From Balanoglossus misakiensis (Eukaryota > Hemichordata): DNA of 64,000 bases. This document shows positions 28,201-37,780 of this stretch, one piece after another. The position numbers and the translations under genes are program-made. The stretch is from positions 5,580,001 through 5,644,000 of the forward strand of contig CM082589.2 of assembly GCA_040954595.2 (NCBI GenBank). Reading direction: 5' to 3'. Every line of letters starts with the position of its first letter. Positions within the stretch are counted from its first letter, which is position 1. Below the pieces are notes generated by a model. That model saw only the letters and a program-made list of their open reading frames with translations, was not told where the DNA came from and searched no databases.

Positions 28201-31200
28201 AAACAGGCATAAAATTGATATATAACCGAAACCTAATAAGAAATTCGTTTCTTTTTTTTCTGTCGTAATTTCCTTGCTTTAACAGATACGCAGTGTATAT
28301 TATGATATAATGAAAAATAACTGCACAAATGTGAGTTATGTAATCGATTTTTAGAGATTAAACTACATGTAATGTAAAGGCTTTTTGCAACCTGGATTCC
28401 AATCGTTTTGCGTGCAGTTGACAGGCTGCAGATTATGTGATGTTAAATGCAGTCTTTGTACCTTGCAGCTCTTCCGACTTTTCTGTATTTCGGTCGGACC
28501 CAAGGTTTCTTTTACACTGAGATTGCGTCAATTCGTGTCGCGCGCAGCAAACCGAGTAGATTCTTGAATCTGTTGACTACAGTCTGTAATAAATGCAGCA
28601 GCACTTTTTTTTTTATCGCGGAGCTGTCGGGCTGTTCACCTCGGGTGTCCTTTTTCTCACCCTTGTCTGACCGACCGAAATGTGCCGCCTGTCACTATCT
28701 GCTCACATGTTCACCGATGTCGCATACATCATGTAAATTTACTCCGCGTTGGCAGCTCACTGCGAGTTTTTTTCTTCTTCCTGGCAAATTGCCAACACGA
28801 ACAGCCGAAGCGACAAGACACGTCGCGACGGAAAATTGAAACTTCGCTAATTTAAAACATGTTTCCGGTATCATCGATGTGTTTCCATGGCAGCGGCTAT
28901 CTTAAAAACCTAATCCAGGATTATAGAATAATTTAAAAAATATGATTAAGATGTTAATAGCCGTCTCAGTTATTGTTACGTGCTTGTAGCCCCTGACGTC
29001 ACGTGGAACAAGAAAAGAAAACGGTCTTTTACATCACTTTGGGGCAAATGTGGTTTTAATACCTCAATTTGTACGAACAACTTCCACCTGTACGATTTCT
29101 CTGTTTCGCCAGTCTCGTTTGCCGATTTTGAAATTTCAAGAATCACATCCTTAAAGATTATTCCCATTGCCGAAAATGAACTGCTGACGACTAAATTATT
29201 CATCAATTCTGTACCCGGATTTATCTCAGTGTTCCGTTACCACAGGTTTTTTTCCTTCCCGAATTTTAATCGTCTCGTATTTGATATCAATTGAAAACAA
29301 ATATAACAATATAAATGTAAGGGATTTGTGTTTTATGGAAAAATCTCTTCTTTTCACTTCCCAATAATCATCTATCATTTTCAGCAAGGTCTGAGATAAA
29401 TAAGCTTCGTAAATCTAAGAATAAATTCTCTCCTGACACCTGTCCGTCCGACGGAGCTACTTGTCGTTCCTTACAATTTGTGTCTGGCAGCATTTTGTCT
29501 ACCTTTTTCTCTCCCCACCTGACCATACATAATTGCCCTCCTTTTCAAATGCTCGCTGACACGCGATAATTTCCCTCTGCGCATTCAATCGGCGTTCAAT
29601 AAATTCGATTTAAACCGACCATCTGTATCGCATAGACTTCTCAACAATAGCAGGGATGATCAGACGCTGAAATTGACGCAAAAAGAGTCTGGGGGTCTTC
29701 AAACGGACGCTGCGAGGCAGTTCCCCCTGTTCAGTGCCTCGGCGAGATTATGTCGTCCGTCTGCGACGGAGCAGACCGCCGCGCCACACCCACCGGCCAC
29801 GAAGCAGCGATTACTCGCCACGTGATTCCATCGTGGTAAACTCTACAGCGAGATATGCAGAGCGTGCAATTACGTCAAGGCATATATATTCTATGATGGC
29901 TGTTTTCATAAATTATGCCCTTCTTTCTCCTTGAAACATGACTGGAATGACCGATTGAGAACCTTTGGATTATTTCGACGCTATGTCATTACGAATGCAG
30001 AAAGTGTTAATTATTCATGACATTTTGATGTACATGTACTTATTAGTTCCCCAGAAAGTCACCAAGCGCCCAGACAACCTAGAAACCCCAATACGCGTTA
30101 TTATGACGCTCAATTTGACAGCCTATTCAAATAGTATAAATTGAAATCGGATATTTGAGAAATTCTGACTGAACTCGACAAAGCCACGTGACGTATTCGT
30201 TAAAACAGAGGTCAGACCTGCGCAATGAGTTATGATTTATTGAAAGAAATAATTTGTTTCGATGTTTGGGTACATTTAGAATACGCAAGAATACGTGACG
30301 AAAGATTTGCAGTCTAGCTACTTTCAAACAAGGTTACCGCTTCATCACGCCCATGCATTTTTTCCTTCGTTGGTGTCATTTTCGCAAATCAATATGTATG
30401 TTCTGTAAGGTTATACATGTACATACCCACGCCATTCCCATTGCCTTACAGGTTGCATAGATGTATTCCGGGCGAGGGCGCTCTATTTCCAAGTATACGT
30501 TTTGGTGCTGCTACGTCCCCTGTGTTTGAATCAAATTAGGTGCAGCTTTTCAAGTTGTCGTCTGCAAATGTTCTGTAAAAGAGCACAGTGCGTCATATAA
30601 TATTGACGGTCAAATCATACCGTGAGAATATAATTTCGACGGATATTTGTCGCACGATACACGCAGGCCCACAAACTCTACCATTCATTTTGTTACACGG
30701 CTCAAAATCTCTCATCTCTGACCATCTTTTTTTTCACTCTTCCAACCAGGCATTCCGTTGGTTTTTGGTGAAAATGGTTCGTAAAAACATTCGAAACAAT
30801 TTGCACGCCCACGGAATTGGTCGACACAGCAAAGAAGAAATCTACCGAATTGCGCAAGACGATCTGAGAGCCATCTCTAATTATCTAGGTATAAACCTTT
30901 AGATTGAAAGTTAATGCATGTGTATTAAAATGCAAATTAAGTTTTTTAATTGTTATACTGAAAAAGTCATAAATTCTTAGGCCTAAGTTTAGTCTGCATC
31001 GACCTTTGACCTAAACAACGCTTGATAATGAAAAATAAATACATTTTTCACTGACCAAACGTAGACTCATTCCGAAGAGTGAAAATACATGAAGTTATTG
31101 AAAGGATTGTTTTATGATATAAGTAGATACAAACAAGATGAACTATCTCATCAAGATTTTTCTTTGCTTTCGTCGTTTTAGGAGAGAAGAACTTTTTCTT

Positions 31201-31630
31201 GGGCGACGAACCATCACTCATCGACGCCACGTTGTTCGGCCTGCTCGCTCAAGTGGTCTACGCCATGCCCAACTCCCCACACGAAAAGGCGGCCACCGAG
31301 GAATTCACCAACCTGAAGCCGTACTGCGACAGGATGAAGGAGAAATTCTACCCGGATTGGGAAGAGCTGCTGGCGAAGCCCAAGGAGAAGTCCAAGGGGG
31401 AGCCGGCCCCGGCGGAGGGCGAGGGCGAGAAGAAAGAGGAGGAGGGAGAGGAGACCAAGAAGGACGAAGAGGAGGACAAGGAGAAGGAGAAGGATAAGGA
31501 GGAAGATGACGGCGACAAGGCGGCGAACGGAGAAGCTGGCGGCGACAAAGGAGACGAGAACGCCGGAGACGACAAACCAGAAGGCGAGAGCGGAGACAAG
31601 GGCGGCGGGGAAGGCGAGGCTAAAGAATAA
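16238..31630 (+). CDS. FAXC: Failed axon connections (FAXC)-like protein, 5 coding exons, 336 aa
   Basis: Coding exons are 16238-16429, 20888-21054, 27777-27840, 30750-30888 and 31182-31630. All introns are GT-AG and phases join cleanly (0, 2, 0, 1), giving 1011 nt. Residues about 21-95 form a thioredoxin/GST-N-like domain: VILHQF, then LKLETYLRMAEIPYE, the SSKGKLPWIEYKG segment with its conserved proline, and ADSSFIVDFLN. Residues about 100-245 are the GST-C/metaxin-like half, with FFLGDEPSLIDATLFGLLAQ near residues 192-211. Failed axon connections in fly is needed for axon development, and the family is related to metaxins and GSTs; catalytic activity is not established. Residues about 252-336 are a Lys/Glu/Asp/Gly-rich tail with no recognisable domain. 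The ATG at 16238 has A at -3 and G at +4. An in-frame ATG at 16145 would add 31 residues rich in basic amino acids. The gene converges on the kinase gene. Family assignment is firm; the start is the main doubt. Confidence 0.9.
16430..30749 (+). other. Large introns 1-3 of the FAXC-like gene
   Basis: Intron 1 is 16430-20887, intron 2 is 21055-27776 and intron 3 is 27841-30749. Donors are GTGGGT, GTAAGT and GTAAGT; acceptors are TTTCAG, CTACAG and ACCAG. Contents seen: a (TC)n tract at 19174-19218, a poly-C run at 20129-20141, a small hairpin at 22054-22079 and the palindrome GTACATGTAC at 18517 and 30030. The open frames inside, including 154 codons at 26566-27030, match no family I recognise and lack supporting splice sites. 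I see no nested gene. The span also includes coding exons 2 and 3, listed under the gene. Confidence 0.8.
19174..19218. repeat. (TC)n microsatellite in FAXC intron 1
   Basis: 45 bp of uninterrupted CT units, preceded by impure pyrimidine sequence from about 19147. Confidence 0.95.
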
Positions 31631-31877
31631 AATCATCCCAAAACGAATTGCTTCAGTGTTTTTGCATAACAACAAAATGTCCGCCAAGAGGCTCTGAGCG
31701 CTCTGTACAGTCAAGTGTATATTCCGAAAACGATAGCGTTAGTAAATTATTTAGTGTCGCTTCAAAATGAAAAAAAATAACACAGAGAAAAATAATTCCA
31801 ATCTGAATATTATTTTGTCTGTATTTAAAAATTAAACCCCCCAAATTAATAACTTAGGTACTGTTAGGTATGTAGGT

Positions 31878-31883
31878 AATAAA
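31878..31883 (+). terminator. Candidate polyadenylation signal AATAAA for FAXC
   Basis: An exact AATAAA lies about 250 nt after the FAXC stop codon. Another AATAAA overlaps the stop itself (31626-31631) but is too close to be the likely main signal. The 3' UTR is inferred; no transcript evidence is available. Confidence 0.5.
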
Positions 31884-33680
31884 TGTTCTTAAAATTTTCA
31901 TAAAAATCGTATTTACCAAAGAAATATGGCTATAGTGAATACTGTTGTTGAGCGGAGATCTCTCGGAGCCTCTAAGATGAGACAGTCTAACAGGATATTT
32001 GAAACTCGCATAATGGCCATGGAAAAAATAGGGAATATTTTATTTTTTGTGGGTGTTCGAACGATCCATTTGTTTTCCGCCATTTCTCATTCGGCGCCTG
32101 CGCGTCATTGGTTTCGTCACGGTTCTGAGAATATGCAGTCGTTAGCAACTGAAATGAATGTGAAAATATGTTCCAAACCAATGTAGTTAATTGGTCAGAT
32201 GAAACAAAAAAAGAGAAATGTGGACAAACATAATTTTTTGCTGGATGGTTTTGGCGGGAAACAGGTATATGCAGGCGTCCTGTTTGTCTTAGATTTTGCT
32301 ATCTGAAAGCAACTTTATACCTTTCGTACATCAAGAAGCGAGAACGCCTGCTCCGAAAATCTAAGACAAATGGCACCCCGGCATTACAGTTCTGATTCAA
32401 CAAATGGATTCTTCTGACCAAATTGTCAATATTATACAGAATTATTGAGAGTTGCGTGTTCCATATTGTACACGTGGTTGCGTGTGTGCGTGAGTGTAAC
32501 CATGGTGATTTCGTAAACACTTGTGCTTCCCACCACCTCGTCCCAAGGCCAGTTTATTGAATCATAACTACTTGTCCACCTTTCCTTGAGCGCCAAACTT
32601 GCCTATTTTGAATTTTAAAATGGTCCTTGGGACGAGGATATCGACGTCATCACTTCTTGCACGAAACCTCCAGTGGTGCTAGAATTTGTCAAATGTCTTT
32701 GTGAAAAGTGTTTTCAAGCTCGAGTAGGAATGATCTGGGTTAAAAATGACCGCAAAGTTCTAGTTGGTTACACGTTTCCTTTCGGGCCGGGAATCGGTTG
32801 TCGGGAATGCAAGGGCGCCCTCCCGCGAGAACAACTTCGCCGATGTTTTCAAGTTGTCGCGTCGAAACACTGGCAGAAAATTTCTCAAATGTTCCGGAGA
32901 GCCGCCATCTTGTCCGAGGGAAATGCGTGACCCGTGTAATCTTTGCTGAAGGTTTTCGAAGTGACACTTTTGTAGGAAGACGACATTGAGTGGTTATTGC
33001 CCGTAATTTTTCATTTCATGTAGAAATTGAACAGTAGCTGAGCTTGAGGTAGAAGTTACACCCAACCAGCCTCCATCGATGAAATAGGAGTGGGTGAATT
33101 GAGCTGCTGTTCGTAAGCTCGACTCTCGCGCCCTTTTCTGAACATCTAATAAAAGCAACAGGACACCGTCCAAACCAATGAAATTAAATTTAAAAATTGC
33201 GAGATTACTTTTCAATATCAAGTTTATCGAAGGAGGCTGGTTTTTCTGGGAGAGCTGTTCTATTCAGGCGATTGTATCAAATATTGAATTTTCTTGTTCA
33301 TTATGGACAATTATGCTTTAATCGCAATATGAACCACGAGACTGTCACCTGACTTGTTACTGTGGAGGCGAGTGCTCGTTTGACCGCCCCCAACGAGTTC
33401 TTTCGAAATGCTTTCCTTTGGGAGAGGTGAAATTGATTCCCTCCACAGATTCAGAATTGCAGCTTTCGGATCTCGGACGCTCGTGTTCATACAGTAGTCC
33501 ACTTCATGTTTTTGTTCATTCGTTCTTTTTGTTTTTGTTAAAATCATTTTAAGAAGTTTATGAAGTTTATTTAGTTGTATTTATATTTTTATATACTTAT
33601 TTACGCATTTAAATTCGTCAGAAAGTTATTGTAGTAGATTTTTCGTAGCACTCATGTAAGAGAAATTTAGTACCGCCGGT
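31884..33680. other. Intergenic stretch after FAXC, no gene recognised
   Basis: No convincing coding exon is seen. It contains a foldback with 13-bp perfect arms at 32536-32548 and 32625-32637. It also has a promoter-like pair at 32890-32912: a TTCCGG ETS core followed by GCCGCCATCTTG, a good YY1-type site. Nearby sequence (32800-32900) is richer in CpG than its surroundings. Confidence 0.6.
32536..32637. repeat. Foldback element with 13-bp inverted ends
   Basis: The left arm CCTCGTCCCAAGG (32536-32548) is exactly reverse-complementary to the right arm (32625-32637). Similarity continues imperfectly inward for about 15 bp (TTTA followed by an ATTC/AATC block in both arms). The size of 102 bp and the symmetry suggest a small non-autonomous DNA transposon or its remnant. 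No clear target-site duplication was found, so the family is undetermined. Confidence 0.45.
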
Positions 33681-33720
33681 TCTCGCGAGATGGGAGTTAG
33701 AAATATCAGGCCTCGCGAGA
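33681..33720. promoter_or_regulatory. Tandem CTCGCGAGA palindromes, promoter-like
   Basis: TCTCGCGAGA occurs at 33681-33690 and CCTCGCGAGA at 33711-33720, exactly 30 bp apart. TCTCGCGAGA is a known palindromic core-promoter motif in animals, usually at TATA-less and sometimes bidirectional promoters. No start site or gene can be assigned here. An open frame of 153 codons follows (33690-34151), with an AATAAA close to its end, but its protein matches nothing I know. Confidence 0.4.
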
Positions 33721-34586
33721 TTTCGGCTGTAGCAGTAGTGGTAGGGCAGCGGAAAGTTACTTTGACGAGGCAAGGTGGATTCGGACGATCATTCCAAAGC
33801 TATCAAAATAAGAGAGCCATTCTTGCTAGGTTAGATGTTGTAACAATGGGTATCCAAATAAGGTGTTGGAGATACGGGTTGCTTAGTGAACCATCCATTC
33901 AGCATCGGCGCTATTTCCATGGGAACTACCCGACGACGGGACTCATCTTTGAGGGTTGGCGGTCGCCATGGCAGCAACCCCAGGTCTCAAACTCACAGAC
34001 AGAATCTTCGATTGTCTTTTTTTCTCTGGAATATCATAGCTATCGGAGGGGACAATTTTTGCACTACTTTGATGTTCGCACCTGTCACAGTGTTTGGGAG
34101 CAAAAACCGTCATTAATATCAATAAAGCCATGCTTTACTGTCATTTTGTAAGTGATGTCCGGGTCATAACGAATGTTGTTTCCTCTTTTCTTTTCTTTCT
34201 GCAAATATTGTGTCAACCTCAGAGACTAAGAACAATAAATGTTAATGTGGCGAAACATTTGTAGAGCCAATTTGTCATTGTTGTGTGTTTCTTTGTTTCG
34301 ATTGAGCGTGACGAATGACGCGACCTGCTTGTAACCAGAGACTCTGGTTTGGCACATGCGCATAAGATGATCGTCGCTCTTTAAAGGTACACGGTCACCT
34401 GTACAAATCAAACCACTGTTACCAAGGAAAATTCAAATATAGCCAGGCAGAGATTTTCAGCGGGTGGCACATGCGAAAAAAGGGCGCCACCACATGGCCA
34501 TTCGAATACTATGACACGTCCTGTGCATGGACAGAGACATGGACACCATTTTGACCATATATTGGCCTACGTAAATTAGCCGCTGA

Positions 34587-34615
34587 CTATGGATGAAGCG
34601 TAGCTTCATCCATAG
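34587..34615. repeat. Near-perfect 29-bp palindrome
   Basis: CTATGGATGAAGC (34587-34599) and its reverse complement (34603-34615) are separated by only GTA. It lies just beyond the 3' end of the kinase gene. Function unknown. Confidence 0.6.
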
Positions 34616-34688
34616 ATAAAGACGACAGTCATACTGCACTTAGGTATATAATGAATAGACACTCGCTCGATCCTTTCCTTGAGCAATA

Positions 34689-34694
34689 TTTATT
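34689..34694 (-). terminator. Polyadenylation signal of the kinase gene
   Basis: TTTATT on the + strand is AATAAA on the - strand, about 60 nt beyond the kinase stop codon. Position and orientation fit a short 3' UTR. The gap to the FAXC signal is about 2.8 kb, so the two genes converge without overlapping. Confidence 0.6.
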
Positions 34695-34753
34695 TAATTA
34701 TTTTCACAAAAAATGCTTTTAATATATACATCAAACTGCAGTATTCAGATTAT

Positions 34754-37700
34754 CTAATCAATCTCATTCTTGTATTCTGTGATAAATCCGTCAAATTTTG
34801 GGATCAAGTCCTTGACACTGGGTCTCAACTGAGAAGTGTTGAAGCAAGGACGAAGGATTTGAAACAAAGTGTCACTGCCTATGCCATCAATGCCTTCTGG
34901 ACAGATATCATAACCCGCCTGCAGGGCAACCGGAAATGCCTCTTCAAATTCGTCATCGTCGTCCACTTCCGGCCAGGGTTTCCCGCCAGTGAAGAGCTCA
35001 ACGACGGTGGCGGCCAGCGACCACACGTCCAGCGACGGCGCCAGAGCTTTGCACTGGAAGGCGACCGCTTCCGGTGCCATGTACTGCATGGTGCCAACGC
35101 ACGTGTTGTGAGTGCTGCCTATGTGACCAGCACAGCCGAAGTCACACAGGACAGGTTTGCCATCGGTGACCTGTTGGTGAGGAGGTTGAAAAAAGTAGAG
35201 GCAAAATAAGTCTACAAGCTGATAGTTCGGTCACGGTTCCTCGACCGTGGTTGGCTCGATGTGTACATGTACACAACGCAAAATTTGCAGAACATATATT
35301 AGATGGGACGTAATGTATGTACACATGAAATTACACACATGCGCATACGACAATAGTCGGCCTTTAACCCTTTCACCACCATGGTTCAGTCCAAACCCAT
35401 TGTTTTCTATGGTAAGTTTGGACCTCTAAAGAGTGAACTGGGGGTGAAAGGGTTAATACAATACACCCTTGAGTAGGTTATTTCAGTTACAGGCCACAGA
35501 AGGGACATTCTCCACATTCAAATGAAATAATAAGTTAAACCTACTTACTAGGATATTATCTGGGTTCAGGTCATTATGCACAATGCTTAGCACCTCATGC
35601 AGGTGGTTTACAGCCTGGCATAGCTGGATGACGTAGTTGGTCTTTATGATGTAATCAACCTGTGGAGGATAGCAGATTAAAAGAAAACGGCCATTAGAAT
35701 ATAGAAACAGTAAAAAACATGATTACAACATTTTAACTTGGTTTTATGTTACCAAATTGATACGTGAATATTTATAAGATGACTTGAAGATTGACTTTCG
35801 CATGATACTATTTATTTATTTATTTATCTAATGAGACATTTTATCACTGTCAACTCACCTGATATTGTTCTTTATAGATGACGTCACTCAGAGTTAATTG
35901 GTGACTGACATAATTTGTGAATACAGAGACGGTGTAAAGTTCGGTGGAGATTCCTAACAAGTGAATGAAGAAATCGCTGCCATCTCTGGCAATATCTCTG
36001 AAAGGAAGGATGGAGAAAAATAGAATGAAAAACGACCATAGCTATTAAAGGTCTTTTTGTCATTGTCAAGCTGCAAACCTACGCGTGCAACACCTAGACT
36101 CTCTCACAGCCCACGGTTCGCTACAAGGCTCTTCACTGATGCGCCCTCAATTTTTTAGCAAAGGAGAAGCCCAATCAGTCCATAAGCCTGCATGGACGAC
36201 GAGAGGGGCTGTGAGAGAGTCTAGTGCAACCCCCAGCCCTATCCAATGTTGATATACAAAATCAGGGAGACACTTCGTTGATTTGTGAGCTTTTCTGTCC
36301 TGCAGTCTTCAAACAATAAGGTACAGCATCTTTTGAGAACTGAGATCCTCACCTCAGAATCTTCAATTCACTGTAGATATCTTCCGGGTCCACGTGACCA
36401 CTCATTTGCATATGTTTGACGGCCAGTATCTTGTCATCTAGTTTGATTTTCGTCACTGAGGTGAATTCACCTTTGTAGATTTCACTGATGGTATCCCAGC
36501 TGTTGGGCGAAACCATTTTTATACCTGAATAAATAAACAAAATAATCAAAACCATAAGTTGCAGAGTACTTCATGAATTAATAAACTCATCAATTAATAA
36601 ATTCATCGAAAATTAAACGAACTTTTAAATTTCCCTGTAATCGATCGTTAAACAAAAAACCCTGCTAATATGCCCATCTCGCCACTGGCATGATAAAAAA
36701 TTCTTCCTAAATACCTGTGGTTGTTATGAATACCAAACCAAGCCATATGAAGAATATGCGATGTTCAACGCTCCCGTGTCAAACCTGCTCCCGTGTCAAA
36801 CCTGCAAGTCACCAAACTTGAAAACTTACCTGATGGAACCAGATCTTTGATCACATCGGCCTCATTGTCATGGTCGATGGCGTAGTTACTGTTCTCGTCA
36901 GTTTTCATCTTATCGTGTGGACGACGTAATTTCTGACTGAAAGTTGTCCACAGACCAGAACAAACATGGCGCCTGAACAAGACCGATGCATTGGCCGAGA
37001 CTTTCTTTACAACCTGAGTCCATTGACTCTCTGGCGCAATCGCTTGTACTGCAGGAAGAGACAAAACAAGTTTGTGTCAAATTATAGAATATATTACAAT
37101 TCATGAAACAGAACAAAAAATCGATATTAAGTCAAACTTTCAACGCAAGAGAAGTTTCTGAGCAATCTCCGTAAGATCGGCAACAGGTCTTTCAAATAAA
37201 ACCTAAGAAAACGTTAAAGTATGACGTCACCTGGACGGGCTTTTGACCGACCAAAGTCTACCAGGTTATGACTTTTGTATCGGATACCAAAATGTGGCAT
37301 CATCTTGGATATTTCAGCGTATTTTTGCGTAAAACGGTAAAAGATGCGCTGAGGAACTGTTCCGTGTACGGTTTCCAACAAGTGTTCCAAAATAAACATT
37401 CTCGCGTCTCTAAGAAACAAGTTCAACGTCAGACGCGCACAAGAAATTTTGAAGTTAAGTTCCACACGCGCTGACGCTGAGAACGCGTACGTTGACTTTT
37501 TATTACTTTCTGGTCGGTCTACCGATACAATATTTATTGTATTGTGGGAAATAGACAGAGCTGGAGCCGAAAATAATAAATACAAGTAATATCGAAATCA
37601 AAACCAACAACCCGAGAAAAATGTTAATCTGCCAGGTGCTTGGACAGTCTTACAAATTCAGTTGATCGTAACCAAAATCTACGAAAACAATAATAAAGAA

Positions 37701-37780
37701 ACTTACCCGGCTACACTTTCGGCGTTGAAAAAAACTCCACTTGTTCTAGTGTTGCATCCGATAGCAAAATATTTCCCCAT
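34754..37780 (-). CDS. Divergent protein kinase, 7 coding exons, 436 aa
   Basis: Coding exons on the - strand, in order, are 37780-37707, 37409-37231, 37048-36830, 36524-36353, 35997-35859, 35659-35549 and 35170-34754. All introns are GT-AG with consistent phases, giving 1311 nt. The ATG at 37780 is the first after an in-frame TAA. The kinase domain spans about residues 165-430. Visible marks are the beta-3 lysine in LAVKHM (K194), a likely alpha-C glutamate (E210), the catalytic loop HNDLNPDN (289-296), DFG (308-310), MAPE (329-332) and DVWS (346-349). The expected glycine-rich loop is divergent (SEIYKGEFTSV, one glycine). The HRD arginine and the usual loop lysine are both asparagine. The Asp, Asn, DFG and Lys needed for ATP and metal binding remain, so activity is possible but unproven. 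Residues 1-164 match no domain I recognise. It is serine/threonine-like by the activation loop; subfamily unknown. Confidence 0.85.
35364..35456. mobile_element. piggyBac-like MITE, copy 2, in kinase intron 6
   Basis: The element runs TTAACCCTTTCACC to GGTGAAAGGGTTAA: 14-bp perfect terminal inverted repeats including the TTAA. It is 93 bp long, the same as the copy at 12079-12171, and clearly alike throughout (for example both share TCCAAACCCATTGTTTTCTA). TTAA duplications with CCC..GGG termini are the mark of piggyBac-type elements. It lies within intron 6 (35171-35548). Confidence 0.75.
36091..36226. mobile_element. CACTA-like MITE in kinase intron 4
   Basis: The arms CTAGACTCTCTCACAGCCC (36094-36112) and its exact reverse complement (36206-36224) are 19 bp long. 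Read inward, the right end starts CACTAGACT and the left CACCTAGACT, the same sequence with one extra C. CAA sits directly outside both ends (36088-36090 and 36227-36229), fitting a 3-bp target duplication. CACTA termini with 3-bp duplications are typical of the EnSpm/CACTA superfamily. At 136 bp it cannot code for a transposase. It lies inside intron 4 (35998-36352) and leaves the splice sites intact. Confidence 0.65.
36770..36803. repeat. 17-bp tandem duplication near a kinase splice donor
   Basis: GCTCCCGTGTCAAACCT occurs twice in direct succession (36770-36786 and 36787-36803). It lies in kinase intron 3, about 27 bp from the donor of exon 3. The exact identity of the copies suggests a recent duplication. 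Confidence 0.8.

Noticed and set aside
31214-31714. 166-codon - strand frame and other frames over the FAXC last exon
   Set aside because: They are shadows of the GC-rich charged tail of FAXC.
33690-34151. 153-codon frame after the CTCGCGAGA pair
   Set aside because: It matches nothing known and its start lies inside the promoter-like motif; kept only as context for that finding.
34679-35209. 176-codon + strand frame
   Set aside because: It is the complement of the last kinase exon, whose - strand frame carries DFG, MAPE and DVWS.
36353-36524. Reading the kinase as a plain pseudokinase
   Set aside because: Despite the divergent glycine loop, the beta-3 Lys, catalytic Asp, loop Asn and DFG are present, so inactivity cannot be claimed.
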